The position numbers and the translations under genes were made by a program. Under the pieces are notes generated by a model. The model was given only the letters and a program-made list of their open reading frames with translations. It did not search any database and was not told the origin of the DNA. A stretch of 64,000 nucleotides of DNA from Tanypteryx hageni (taxonomy: Eukaryota > Arthropoda > Insecta > Odonata > Petaluridae), in assembly GCA_028673005.1 (NCBI GenBank), contig CM054120.1, positions 59,270,057-59,334,056 of the forward strand. The letters run 5' to 3'. Positions 13,137-26,199 of the stretch are shown here, one piece after another (the stretch's first letter is position 1; each line of letters begins with the position of its first letter).

Positions 13137-13967
13137 ACGGAAGAATTGGCTTAACCGATTTTAACCAAATTTAGTACATAGAATATTCACATAAATTAAT
13201 GGCCAAAATGAAATATTTGGACAAGATCGACTAAGCGGGGGTGCCACAATTGCAAAGTTAAACTTTTCGGTAATTATCAATTGGGAAGTAATTGGCTGAA
13301 CCGATTTCAATGAAATTTTGTATGGAGGCGTGTAACATATAGAAACAAAATCAACATGCTTAGTATAGATGTAGAAATCAGGGCCACCACAATAAAACAA
13401 ATAAAAACCTTTTTTACACATACTTTTGTTGTAATATATTCATCAATTTCAAACAAATTTAATATTCATAAAATACACATCTATAGAAAACAATAAACGC
13501 AGATTTAACTGAATCGGCTAATCAGGGATGCCACAATTGCAAATCAATTTCTTTCACTTATTGTGGAGTTCGAAGAAATTGGCTGAACGAATTTCAATTA
13601 AATTTTTTATATAGGATTTGTACAACATACCATACTGAAATCAAGATGTTTAAAGCGGAGCTAAAGAGCAGGGGTACCACAGAAAAAAGTAAAAAAATAT
13701 GTCTTTTAGATGTAATTCTAGAGAATTGACGGCATGTTGTACATAATCTTCATATTAATAAATAAAGAATTAATATATTTCAACCGGGCCGACTAAACAG
13801 GGACACCACAATATCAAAGTTAGAATTTGTCTGTAACTATTAATTTCGAAGATCTCGTCTGAACGGATTTCAAAGAAATTTCGTTTTTTATGTTAAGTAT
13901 AGAATGGCAAAACGAAATGAACGTGTTTAAAAAGGATCTAAAAAGCAGGGTTTCCACAATAGAAGGA
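13137..13967. repeat. Internal ~144-bp periodic array (unit 2)
   Basis: The equivalent of the 4700-5530 array, offset by 8,437 bases, again opening with a CCGT run and showing the CAGGG...CCACA motif at the same spacing. A few substitutions separate it from unit 1. Confidence 0.85.
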
Positions 13968-16900
13968 AAAATAATTTTCTGACATCAAAGCAATTATATC
14001 ATTATACGTTTATTTTACGGCAAATTTGACGAAAAGTACTTCAGTACCACGGTGAAGCCGTGTACATACCTACTTGTTTATTTCTCCGAATGGCGAGCTC
14101 TGGCCTCCCTCGCAGGCGTAATATTGTTTTTTTCTTCTTATTTTCGTCGTTTTTTCTACGGAAATGAATAAAATTTGCACATCAGATGTAAACGTTTAAA
14201 AATAACTTTTATTTTTAGAGTTTCGGAAAATTAATACATTTTTATTGATGTTTCGATGCGGTTTGGTTAATTTAAAACATTGGCCGTAGCTATAATTTTC
14301 TAAAATTTAACTTTCTTTATTCCAATTTTATCTCTCACAAGGCAAAACACTTAAAATTTAGGATACGATACGATGCATTGACTTTCGTTCTTTGCCGCAA
14401 GACCATAAGCTCCTGCGCTCCGGCGGAGACAAGCTCTACTAACCATTGCCGGGCCAGGCTTTCTGTATCATCTAGCCTGACGTCTTCTAGCAATCATTTT
14501 CACTATTAGAGAATGTCATCGCTCGTTCTTAACTAAACCGGGAAATTGAATAGCGTAGGATACTTGTCGACAACGTTGACATGGTTTTCTTACACGCTGG
14601 TAATAGAACCCATTTCATATTATAGCAGGTCATATAAACGTCAAATCTATTGCTCAAAAAGAATGAATGAAAATGGTTGACTGGCATAACGATATAACAA
14701 TCAGTGTTTTGTAAACTTGATGTATTAAGACATTTTTAGGAAAATATCAACATCTAAGGTTGCCAAGATCACAATTTTGGAATGTATCTCCAGCCTTTAA
14801 ATTTTCGTTAAATCGTAAGTTGAGAATTATGCCCAAAAAAGTTTCCTTTAAAATAAATATCACGTTCTTCATGAAAGTGTACTATAAATGAAAATGGATT
14901 TATGTTATTCATTACAGTGATAACTTGTGATCCGCACCTTAGGCTAACAGATATAACTGATTTTAAAAGGTAAAATACAATTAATTGACATTTTAGGGCT
15001 AAATTAAAGAGGAATCAGGAAACTTCCGATTATGTCCTTTACGTGAAGTTGTCATATATAGGAAATATACTCTTCGATAATTATGCTTGCAAAAATTTCT
15101 GAAATTAACTAAAGCATTTAGAACCTCTGCACTGAATGAAAAAGTAATTTAAATGATTGAATTTACAGAGATTTTGAATATATGAAAGTTGTTGCAATTC
15201 TAATAATTAGTTCAGATTTCTCAAAGAATGCAACATAACATTTATATATTCAATATCTATATAAATTCATTAATTTATTTTTTATTTATTCAGTACGTTT
15301 TCTATTAGTTATAAATTACAAAATTATCATATTTTTATTTTTACTATTTCTGTACTCTTTATAAAAGTTAATAACTTTTAATAATTATTTTTTATTTTAT
15401 TTATACACTTTAAGTTATAGTTAATTGGAAGGAATTCAATTTATAACACTATTATAACAAGCCTAATTTAATGTGTTAAAATAAACGTTGATATACGTGG
15501 TGCATTTTTAGGAGAAATGAACAACGATAGTGATCACATTTTAGGAAATATTAACAACGAAAACTACTAATTCTGGTAAAATTTAAAACATAAACGCCGA
15601 AAATCGTCACCTATTTTTAGGAAAAATAAACCTCGATTTTATTCTTCGATTTTTGAGAAAAATAAGCGTCGGAAACTACCAAGCCTTTGTGTAAACTTCG
15701 ATATTTGTCGAAAGTATCGCGGGAAAATAATCGTCGAATTAAATCTTCTATTTTAGAAAAATCAAAGTTGAATTTCTGTACGATGTCCCGACGCATTGTT
15801 TTCCCGGCGCACATTGGTAGGGACGATAAGGAGGCAAGTGAGCTGCTTTGTTACTGCCTATGCATTGTTTCCCCTGCGCACGGCAGTAGGGGAGGTAGGG
15901 TGGGAAGAGAGCTGCTCGGAAGAGGAAAGTGAGATGCGCGTGACAGGTTGCTAACTGTAGTACTTCCACAGAATATTACACTCTAGAGATTGGTTTGTCG
16001 CACCCGCCAAGTTTAGATCAAGCTCTAAGAAAAAGACGAAAACGTTCAATTGAAACCAACAAAAACGGAATAAAAAATGGCGGATTAAGACGCGAGGCCA
16101 GAAAATAACAGGAAAAACGAAGGGGAAGAACAACGGACCCATCGGACCCAGAGACTGGCAAATTCACTCCTGAGAAAAAAGCAAGGTATATAGATGAAAG
16201 AATTTAACATCACAAAAATTACAATGATTTTATCGAATAATCAGTAGTATAAATAGCAGTATTCGAGTGAAATACATTTCAAGTGCTTCAATTTCTGGGT
16301 GAATATAAATACGTGTAACTGTTTCGTCGATTTTCAAAGGGAAAATCTTTAGTATTAATAAATCCATATAGATTTTTAAGTTTGCAATTCTAAACAAATC
16401 TAGAATAATAAAACGCGTTTTCATATTAGCATATTTGCATAAAACGTTTCAATTTATTATTCTTGTTTGATTTCTTATATATTATGTTATATTAAGGTGA
16501 CATCATTTGAAAATTTCTTCTTTTAGACCGTTACCTGAAAAACGAAATTACTCAAACTACGAGGATTTTGTTTATTTGAAATGATAATATTACAAAAAAA
16601 TTACATGGTCCCGCTTTTTTACCGGTAGTATGGCGTTTATTCTTCTGGTTATGTTTCCGTTTTCTTCACTTGCTCGTGTCGCTCCATCATGAAAATATAG
16701 TTAAACTAAGATTAGAAGGGAAAGAATATATGAAAGGATGTGGCGGATGTGAGAGAGGACAGATAGAGGGGGAAATATTAGTATGTGTAAGAGTGGCAAA
16801 GAAAAATTGAGAGAGAGGTTTTATGGATAATTTGAGAGAGAATGAAAGGAAAGTGAAAATGTAGTAAGGAGGCAAGGAATGAAAGGTGAAAAGAGAAAAC

Positions 16901-19900
16901 GGTATGCTGCAAAGCAGTAACGGAATTGTGAGTGAATTAGTATGTGGTAAAGGAGTCTACTATGATAGCCTAAATTGAGCTCTGAAAACCAATACAAATT
17001 AGAGCGATGGATCTGTCAGGAAATATTCCAATCAGCCACTGAGCAGTCACGTTCGGACACCGTGGTCTACCGCTGTCTCTGTTTTTCCTTCGGTTCCTTC
17101 ATGAGTGCGATTTGGCAATATCATGAAATTTCAGAGCTGAAGATAGTCTTAGTCTACCATTGTAGGTTGGGACTAAGGAATAATAAAAGTGAGAAGTAGT
17201 CGAGGATATATATAGGATAGAGGACTTTGGCAGGTATAGGGAGAATGCGAGGATTATGAGGCCATGATTAAGAAATGAGCGAACACGTATCAATTAGAAG
17301 AGAGAAATGTATATTAAATATTCATAACTCACAAAGTGCGATTTCACTTTATTTTACGCGAGTTTATTAAAAGTAAAATCCAGCTTAGCGGAATTACTCG
17401 GAAATTATTCTCATTTATCGTCAAACGCATAGGTTGAAAATTTATTTGAGTAGTTTCATTTTAACAAAGAGTTGCTTATAGACTTAGATACATGTAGATA
17501 GATTTAGATGTCTGAAGTTAAGAACCTATTATTAGTAATCAACGAATGCTAAGGCTTTTACCATTCCTCTGATAAGGTAATTTGACATCTTTATCATTTA
17601 AATAAACTCAGACTTTACTCAAAAATCATTCATTTCTATATCTGTGCAATTTATAGTTCAGTTACTTTGATGTGTAGGGAACGAAATGAAAAGTATCCGG
17701 TATGTATTCTAATGAAGTTTAAGACCGTACCGTTTGAAACAAAGTAAAGCACTTCTAAAATACGATTTAGAATTATGTGAAAACCTCTGCAAAATATATT
17801 TTAAAATGCTTCCTTTTCAACTTAGCGGATTATTTAAAAATATTCTAAAATAAATACGTTTGAGTTTGAGCTTCGTAAAATTATGAAGTATCTTGCTTCG
17901 CGGGCCTCGTGTTTGATGCCCCCGCCCTAGGCAAATCGGTTCAATTTTTGAAGTATCACTGAGGTGACCAGATTTTTTTAAAACAAAAAGTTTACATTTA
18001 TGTGGTAAGAAAATGTAAAAAAGCGTGCCACAGGGTTAATCTTCTTCAGATTTTGTATTAACATATCATCATTATGCGGTTGCCCTTTGAGACATCTGTA
18101 TCATCGTCATCTCTATTGAAGGATATTAAACATATATTTCCGCTTGGCGCCATGGGTTTCTATATTTTATCTGTTAGAAACACTTCATCAATAACAACTA
18201 AATAAGATGTTGAGTTTTAACAATGATATTATATTAGTTTACATATATTTTCATTCTGAGTTAGATTAGAAGAGGTTTATCACCGCTTAACATAACTAGA
18301 AATGTTTACACGTGAAATATTGATAACGACACTTATACAGACTGATAGGCAAATTTGTACAAAATTGTTTGATTTTTTTTAACCAACGAAAAGGCAAAAA
18401 AACATCGAGTTTTATGTACCTCCATATAAATCGTTCGATATGGAATGGATATCTATTATTACAGTTTATTTTCTCTCTTAAGGAAATACCACTTTTTTAT
18501 TACAACTAATAAAAAAGAGTCCATTGAAATAGCTAAGGAAAAAGAAATATTACATAGTATTTATGGGTTAAAAAGTGGCTGCTCACCCTACGCACCACCT
18601 AATAACGTACCTCATTTATAAATATTTTAAAAACCTTAATGAAAACACTATTCAATCTAGAAACAAGATGTATGCATGAAAGAGAAATCATTCGACAATT
18701 TAATATTTCTAACTGTTTGAATAATACGTTAATGTTAATGTTTTATGGATTCCATAGACAATTAATCAATGTAAATGCCTGTATTACCTGCGCGGAAATA
18801 TAAACCGCTCGTCTTAAATGTGTTAAGTAATATTCAATCCACATATTTATCCATCTGATTACTCAGAGAAGTCAGTCCGTATGGCTGATTTAGTCTCTCA
18901 GCTCTATGATTTCTTGTCGCTTGCATGTTAGTATTTTTAAAAAATAATCAAGACCTAAAACCCCTTTAATTTCATGAAAACGAGACAACTTTTTCCTTTT
19001 TACGAAATGTTAACAAATGTAAGACTTGAGAAATATGTTTTCTAAAATAACTCCCCTATTAAATAGCTGATCGTTATTTAACAAAATAAAATATTTTGTC
19101 CATTACTTCCCCTTACTCTTACTGTTGAACATTTGCCACGTGAAAAAATATATAGTTCTTTAATTGTGCTTATCGTAAGGACACCTAACTCAAAGATTGA
19201 GATAACTACTTTTTCTTTATTTCCACTGCTTTTAATCACATTCGAAGGTTAACATTTTCACGGCACAAATGTATACTTTGCTGTACTGCAATTAATTACA
19301 TAAAAACTATGAAAATAAACCAGGAAAGGGCAACTTTGCTTCAGAAATCGGCGTCATCGCCAAAAATTAAGAGCCAGGGCTGATTTAACAAAGAGTGAGA
19401 ATATAATCTCTACATACCGGAGGGACAAGTTTGCTTTTAATCTTACACTTAAACGAAAAATGAGAAGCAATTTATATGAAAAAGATTTATTGGTAAAGTT
19501 GAGAAAAAGAGTGGCTGCTGCCGAAATATTTCTAGGCACAATGATTAACTGGAGCTTGGTATTGATCGAACCCTTGTAATTAAAAGTCTTAATTTCCGCT
19601 ATTGGCATTAGTAGAAAGGGGCCTATGAAGGAGTATCAAAAAGGCAAGTTTTAAAAACATTTAATGTATCAACGACCATATAATCAAAACAGTTATAATC
19701 TAAAAGGAAATTAAATATTTTCTGGCTGTACTACACAAAAGAAATTAACGAGACGTAATTAGCTCATGTTATTCGTGAATGCTTATTTTTTTGCCACCAC
19801 GCGTTGTTTATGTTGAAAAAAAATTTTAAAACTGAAACTAAATCATTTAGCGTAGTCAACGACTCTGTCGCAATTGTTATCGTAGAAATTAGAATAAATC

Positions 19901-21545
19901 ATCTCTTTTACCTACATGAATGTTTTATCATGCATGTAATTTTATATTGTCAAAAATAAAATGATGACTGTTTCAGCCCATTCGTCGGCCGTTTTAAAAA
20001 ATGCACTTATTGAAAAAATATCACGTTAGTAAATTTTTCTTCTTTCACAACTTTAATATAGATAAAAACATGCGTAAGAATTATATTTATAAGGAATACT
20101 CTCGGCTCACAAATGGAGAACATGTAGAATAACTTATTCGGGAACGGGATAAAAGGAAACAATTGCGTGTAATACAACAATGTTTGGAATTATAATTTAT
20201 TATCATATAAAACTAAAGAAGAAATTTTTACCCGATAGATATAAAATGATGAAATTAGTTTGGAGCTTATATTACAGGGCTGAGCGTTTATAATGCCGAA
20301 TAGAAAAATAAACCCAAGGGATTTCACATTGACAAATTTCTTATTGTTAAATCTTTAATTGGTACAACAACGCTAGAAAAGCTAAGCGAGTACATATTTG
20401 AATTTGGCACCGACAAACCCTTGGTTTTAAATTTCTATCGGAAGATGTCGTCGGCTTTTCAAATAATTGTTAGAAAATACAGCAGACCCATCAACTCACT
20501 ACTTTCGATTAAGGCCTCACATTCTATTGCATACATTTACACGAAAATCCTCTTATTGCAACAGCTTGCATGACACGTTTAACGTGACCTACTGATTCAA
20601 TTTTAACCGTTTAAGACCGTTTTATGTTTCAAAAATCCTTCTATGTCAGATATTTATAAAAATCATACACCTGATTATAAATGAGTTAATGAGTAAACTA
20701 CATGAAAAAATTACATTTTTGATACAAGTTTTTTGGATATATTATATATTGTTTAGTGTAACCTCCCTGGAACTATCGGCTCATATCCTGCCTGGGCAGT
20801 TGCTTTGCTATGATAATAACAAACGTATAGATATAACGCAGAAATGGCTAATTGGACGATTATATTATCTGAAGGAGTTAAAATAATCACTTGTTTTAAC
20901 TCTCTATTTCAAGAATTCATTTTCATAATTGTATGCATGGATTTATTTAAATACCGGCAGCGAAATGCATAACTCAATGTACGATACGTCCTGCCACCTA
21001 GGAGCAAGCGCTCGTACTTAAAGAAACAAGGTTTGCCTAAGAAGGTACGTAGTGGACTGGATGTTCAATCGAAGAATTAATTATTATACTCTTTATTAGG
21101 AACAACATGAAGCGAAGGGTAAACTTTATTAGTACTGTGGTGCAAGCGCGAGAAATATTATGAAATCTTATTCCATTAATATTCGAATATTCGAGCATCA
21201 CCAAATTGCATTTTTGTGTCGAATGAAACGAGAAGTGGATCTTGTGAGGGTAGAAGAGGTCAAAGTATGGACAAGAAACAAATTTGTAGCGGTATATCTT
21301 TGGGGGAAAACTAGCGGTGCCACCCCAAAATTAAAACTTACGAATTCTTAAAGGAAACAGAAAAGCGATGAGGATTTTATAAAGAATTTATAACATTTTT
21401 GAGAATGAACAGCAATGTGTAGCGTATTTTTTACGAAAATACTCGAGCGATAAGGCATGCTGAGTAAATGGTTTTTAGTATTTTTCGTCATTACTGAAAA
21501 GCACTATTATCTTTGTGATGTCCGTCCGTCCGTCCGTACGTCCGC

Positions 21546-22376
21546 ACGAAAGAATTGGCTTAACCGATTTTAACCAAATTTAGTACATAGAATATTCACA
21601 TAATTTAATGGCCAAAATGAAATATTTGGACAAGATCGACTAAGCGGGGGTGCCACAATTGCAAAGTTAAACTTTTCGGTAATTATCAATTGGGAAGTAA
21701 TTGGCTGAACCGATTTCAATGAAATTTTGTATGGAGGCGTGTAACATATAGAAACAAAATCAACATGCTTAGTATAGATGTAGAAATCAGGGCCACCACA
21801 ATAAAACAAATAAAAACCTTTTTTACACATACTTTTGTTGTAATATATTCATCAATTTCAAACAAATTTAATATTTATAATATACACATATATAGAAAAC
21901 AATAAACGCAGATTTTACTGAATCGGCTAGTCAGGGATGCCACAATTGCAAATCAATTTCTTTCACTTATTATGGAAGAAATTGGCTGAACGAATTTCAA
22001 TTAAATTTTTCATATAGGATTTGTACAACATACCATACTGAAATCAAGATGTTTAAAGCGGAGCTAAAGAGCAGGGGTACCACAGTAAAAAGTAAAAAAT
22101 ATGTCTTTTAGATGTAATTCTAGAGAATTGACGGCATGATGTACATAATCTTCATATAAATAAATAAGAAAATTATTATATTTCAACCGGGCCGACTAAA
22201 CAGGGACACCACAATATCAAAGTTAGAATTTGTCTGTAACTATTAATTTCGAAGATCTCGTCTGAACGGATTTCAAAGAAATTTCGTTTTTTATGTTAAG
22301 TATAGAATGGCAAAACGAAATGAACGTGTTTAAAAAGGATCTAAAAAGCAGGGTTTCCACAATAGAAGGAAAAATA
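21546..22376. repeat. Internal ~144-bp periodic array (unit 3)
   Basis: Third copy of the same array, with a short deletion near 21,970 (TATGGAAGAAATT where the others read TGTGGAGTT.GAAGAAATT). Otherwise the motif order and spacing are as in units 1 and 2. Confidence 0.85.
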
Positions 22377-23908
22377 ATTTTCTGACATCAAAGCAAATAT
22401 ATCATTATACGTTTATTTTACGGCAAATTTGACGAAAAGTACTTCTGTACCACGGTGAACCCGTGTACATACCTACTTGTTTATTTCTCCGAATGGCGAG
22501 CTCTGGCCTCCCTCGCGGGCGTAATATTGTTTTTTTCTTCTTATTTTCGTCGTTTTTTCTACGGAAAGGAATAAAATTTGCACATCAGATGTAAACGTTT
22601 AAAAATTACTTTTATTTTTACAGTTTCGAAAAATTAATACATTTTTATTGATGTTTCGATGCGGTTTGGTTAATTTAAAACATTGGCCGTAGCTATAATT
22701 TTCTAAAATTTAACTTTCTTTATTCCAATTTTATCTCTCACAAGGCAAAACACTTAAAATTTAGGATACGATACGATGCATTGACTTTCGTTCTTTGCCG
22801 CAAGACCATAAGCTCCTGCGCTCCGGCGGAGACAAGCTCTACTAACCATTGCCGGGCCAGGCTTTCTGTATCATCTAGCCTGACGTCTTCTAGCAATCAT
22901 TTTCACTATTAGAGAATGTCATCGCTCGTTCTTAACTAAACCGGGAAATTGAATAGCGTAGGATACTTGTCTACAACGTTGACATGGTTTTCTTACACGC
23001 TGGTAATAGAACCCATTTCATATTATAGCAGGTCATATAAACGTCAAATCTATTGCTCAAAAAGAATGAATGAAAATGGTTGACTGGCATAACGATATAA
23101 CAATCAGTGTTTTGTGAACTTGATGTATTAAGACATTTTTAGGAAAATATCAACATCTAAGGTTGCCAAGATCAAAATTTTGGAATGTATCTCCAGCCTT
23201 TAAATTTTCGTTAAATCGTAAGTTGAGAATTATTCCCAAAAAAGTTTCCTTTAAAATAAATAACACGTTCTTCATGAAAGTGTACTATAAATGAAAATGG
23301 ATTTATGTTATTCATTACAGTGATCACTTGTGATCCGCACCTTAGGCTAACAGATAGAACTGATTTTAAAAGGTAAAATACAATTAATTGACATTTTAGG
23401 GCTAAATTAAAGAGGAATCAGGAAACTTCCGATTATGTCCTTTACGTGAAGTTGTCATATATAGGAAATATACTCTTCGATAATTATGCTTGCAAAAATT
23501 TCTGAAATTAACTAAAGCATTTAGAACCTCTGCACTGAATGAAAAATTAATTTAAATGATTGAATTTACAGAGATTTTGAATATATGAAAGTTGTTGCAA
23601 TTCCAATAATTAGTACAGATTTCTCAAAGAATGCAACATAACATTTATATATTCAATATCTCTATAAATTCATTAATTTATTTTTTATTTATTCAGTACG
23701 TTTTCTATTAGTTATAAATTACACAATTATCATATTTTTATTTTTACTATTTCTGTACTCTTTATAAAAGTTAATAACTTTTAATAATTATTTTTCATTT
23801 TTATTTATACACTTTAAGTTATAGTTAATTGGAAGGAATTCAATTTATAACACTATTATAACAAGCCTAATTTAATGTGTAAAAATAAACGTTGATATAC
23901 GTGGTGCA

Positions 23909-24067
23909 TTTTTAGGAAAAATAAACCTCGATTTTAGTCTTCGATTTTTGAGAAAAATAAGCGTCGGAAACTACCAAGCCTTTGTGTAAGCTTCGATATT
24001 TGTCGAAAGTACCGCGGGAAAATAATCGTCGATTTAAATCTTCTATTTTAGAAAAATCAAAGTTGAA
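23909..24067. repeat. ~36-bp minisatellite, shortened (unit 3)
   Basis: Same array as at 7068 and 15,505, but the first TTTTTAGG is joined directly to AAAAATAAACCTCG, removing about 109 bases. That equals three repeat units, so the loss is by recombination or slippage between repeats. Confidence 0.75.
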
Positions 24068-24164
24068 TTTCTGTACGATGTCCCGACGCATTGTTTTCCC
24101 GGCGCACATTGGTAGGGACGATAAGGAGGCAAGTGAGCTGCTTTGTTTCTGCCTATGCATTGTT

Positions 24165-24302
24165 GAAGTTGCACACATAAATTATAAAAACAAATATGCC
24201 ATTGAAAATATCAGTTGTCTAAATTTATAAGCACAATTTGCTATTAATACATTTAAACCTGCAGATTTCTAAATTCGCAAAATATTTTGCGGGTACCACT
24301 AG
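24165..24302 (+). mobile_element. Helitron 3'-terminal fragment
   Basis: Matches by eye the last ~135 bases of the complete Helitron at 62,471-63,315. It holds the perfect 16-base palindrome CGCAAAATATTTTGCG (24,276-24,291), followed after seven bases by CTAG (24,299-24,302) and then a T. Palindrome plus CTRR end is the Helitron 3' signature. The left part is missing: the fragment starts at the broken edge of tandem unit 3. It sits in the 3' non-coding part of the adjacent hAT, exactly as the copy at 63 kb does. Confidence 0.8.
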
Positions 24303-25140
24303 TTTCTTCAATTAAAAATATCAATAAAGTAAAAGAATTTACATTATATTAAAAAATTAAAAATGATTTTATTTATATTGTAGGTATTACATACAATTTA
24401 AATCACCCTTATCGATTTCATCCTAGCAAATTTGTTAATTACTACATCACAATTTGATATATTTTCTTAAAATCTGAGATTTCTAGGGACAAAATTGCTA
24501 GATTTTTTAATCTTTTTGTCGACATACAACTACGCAGGTAATTTTTAATCAACTTCATCTTCGAAAAACCTCTTTCCATGGATGCTACTGAAATTGGGAG
24601 AGTCAAATAAATCATAGGTGCTGTGCAAACGTTGCAATGATCAGATGCTAGACCCCATTTAATAATCAGAAGTTCCAAATATTCCTTAACATCCTTGAAC
24701 TCGTTTAATACAATCCTCATATTTGAAATTGTTTTTAGTGTTATTAATTCTTCTTGTAGACTTCGAGTCAAAGATTTTTTATATATAACGTGAAATATTT
24801 TTGAGATAATAAATTTCAGATACGCTTAACATTAAATCGTCTCTGGTGCGAGAAGACTGAAAAAATTTCTTAGTTCTATTGTTTTCTTGAATCGTATACC
24901 TATTTGTTAAAATGTTTTACCAAAAATATAATTTTCAATTTTCTGCTTCACTTCTAATGAATTGTTCCTGATCGAAGAACCTCTTTTTAAGTTGAATTCG
25001 TTTTGTTTTAAACTCGATTGGTATACCATATTTTATAGCCGTTTCATTTTCTTCATTTCACAATCCATACAAATCATTTTTTAAAGACAAAATTTTTTCG
25101 CTGCATTTTTACATTCACCCGAACTGACGACCCGCCCCTG
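24303..25140 (-). mobile_element. Internally deleted hAT element, minus strand
   Basis: The right edge is CCCGCCCCTG at 25,131-25,140, which reads CAGGGGCGGG on the minus strand, a typical hAT-type terminus. Between this and the transposase remnant only ~150 bases of leader remain, so most of the transposase has been deleted internally. The left (3') end is interrupted by the Helitron fragment and then lost at the array junction, so no target duplication can be tested. A second copy of the same element occupies 62,296-64,000. Confidence 0.7.
24442..24995 (-). pseudogene. hAT transposase C-terminal region (ZMYM1-like lineage)
   Basis: The intact 109-codon portion (24,442-24,771) contains LTLPISVASMERGFSKMKLI followed by NYLRSCMSTKRLKNLAILSLE. 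This is the hAT C-terminal dimerisation motif in the form seen in transposases related to zinc finger MYM-type protein 1. The frame continues upstream without stop through KFIISKIFHVIYKKSL and, with frame changes, back to LKKRFFDQEQFIRSEAEN and a serine/threonine patch near 24,860. The N-terminal zinc finger and the first catalytic aspartate are missing. It is a dead, internally deleted copy. Confidence 0.85.
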
Positions 25141-25920
25141 CTAATGTACTCTCAGTTCACTCTTTTTTAGTGTGAGACACTGGCGCACATTTTTGAAGAC
25201 CTCTTGATACGGATAAATAAATCTTTAAACGTGATTTTGAACGTTTCAAGTTAGATTTAAATTTTCACGATAAGAAAATTAACCTTCATATTTTTCTCCG
25301 TAAGAAGTAGCAAATCTCATACAATCTATCGACAACTCAAATATATTTAAAAGTTTCAAGGAAAAATACTTGCAAGTCAAGAAATTGACTTTTTCGTGTT
25401 ATCATAAGAGTAATATATATAATTCTCCGGCGTCGTACACAGGACTCTTCGGTTTTTTTCATTCCCTATTTTTAACTGATTCAAGTTTTTTCGCAAAATT
25501 ACATTCTGCTACCTAGCCGGGAAGATTGTTAAACTTTATCAAAAGGAACTGTGACGGACAGTGACAATGACAAATTATATAAAGACTAGTGTATTAGCTT
25601 TCATATGAAGGGTGTCAGTTATGGTTGAAAACCCATCGTAATACTGGTAATTCTTATGAAACCATACATCCTAAGTAATCGTAACTCATTATTATGGTTA
25701 ATCTCTAAATTAGTTTATTTTTCTAGTGTACTTGCGTTTTGGAATTCAAAGGGGAACTTAGAAATGAATAATAACAGCTGTAATTATTCAGTAAGGGACG
25801 GTATAAAATTTTACAAAATAGAGATTCGGGAGAATATCTTTCTCATTCTTGTTTTCTCCAATGATGAGCCACTTGTCAAAAATGAAGTAATAATAATAAA
25901 TAAATAATAATATTCCTTCA
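25141..25920. other. spacer with a Helitron-like 5' end on the minus strand
   Basis: Most of this stretch is unassigned AT-rich DNA with one 83-codon open frame (25,656-25,907) that I do not believe codes. The part 25,370-25,585 resembles 26,560-26,784 (both contain CnACCTAnnCGGGAAGnTTGTTAAA). Read on the minus strand it starts TCTTTATATAATTTGTC, similar to the Helitron 5' end at 62,471, but the preceding base is G rather than A. Confidence 0.4.
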
Positions 25921-26190
25921 ATCACGCCGTCCCTCTCTCCCTCCTTTCTTCTCCCATTCATTTTCTCTCTGTCTCACTCCCTCTTTCTGCCTCTTTTCTC
26001 CCACCTCCCAGTCTCTCATTCGCCCCTATCACAATCCATAGCTCTCCCTCCTTTTCTCCGTTTCCTTCTTCATCTCTTTCCTCCCGCTCTTTTCTAATTC
26101 TATACCTCCTTACTCTCCCTGTAACTTCCATTCTATATCCCTTTCTTCCTATCTCCCTCCCCACATCCCCCTCTCTCTTACTCTACATCT
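25921..26190. repeat. CT-rich low-complexity tract
   Basis: Plus strand is almost pure pyrimidine with irregular CTCC, TCTC and TTCC runs. The minus-strand open frame across it (EREERDEEGNGEKEGE-like) is an artefact of composition. Confidence 0.85.
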
Positions 26191-26199
26191 AGATAGTCG

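Larger units (their letters stand above)
9016..17450. repeat. Tandem unit 2 (full length) of the ~8.4 kb array
   Basis: Full 8,435-base unit, beginning and ending at the shared start TAGTTTCATTTTAACAAAGA. Left of about 11,880 it shares many diagnostic variants and the ~770-base segment with unit 3 and not with unit 1. Right of that point it shares many variants with unit 1, including all three minisatellite repeats missing from unit 3. It is the only complete unit in the window, so it is the best reference for the repeat. No gene, long terminal repeat or terminal inverted repeat is visible at its edges. Confidence 0.95.
17451..24164. repeat. Tandem unit 3, right-truncated at a Helitron fragment
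   Basis: Begins at the same start as units 1 and 2 and follows unit 2 closely until about 24,164, where the sequence GCCTATGCATTGTT changes abruptly to a Helitron 3' region. About 1,590 bases of unit end (equivalent to 15,864-17,450) are missing. Private changes include a deletion of ~34 bases near 17,729 and a 109-base deletion at about 23,916. The break is a clean junction with no evident duplicated target. Confidence 0.93.

Noticed and set aside
24165..24302. Palindrome CGCAAAATATTTTGCG as a transcription terminator
   Set aside because: Same palindrome occurs at the 3' tip of the complete Helitron 11 bases before CTAG, so the Helitron explanation fits better.
25958..26164. 68-codon Arg/Glu-rich minus-strand frame
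   Set aside because: Translation of a CT-rich tract.
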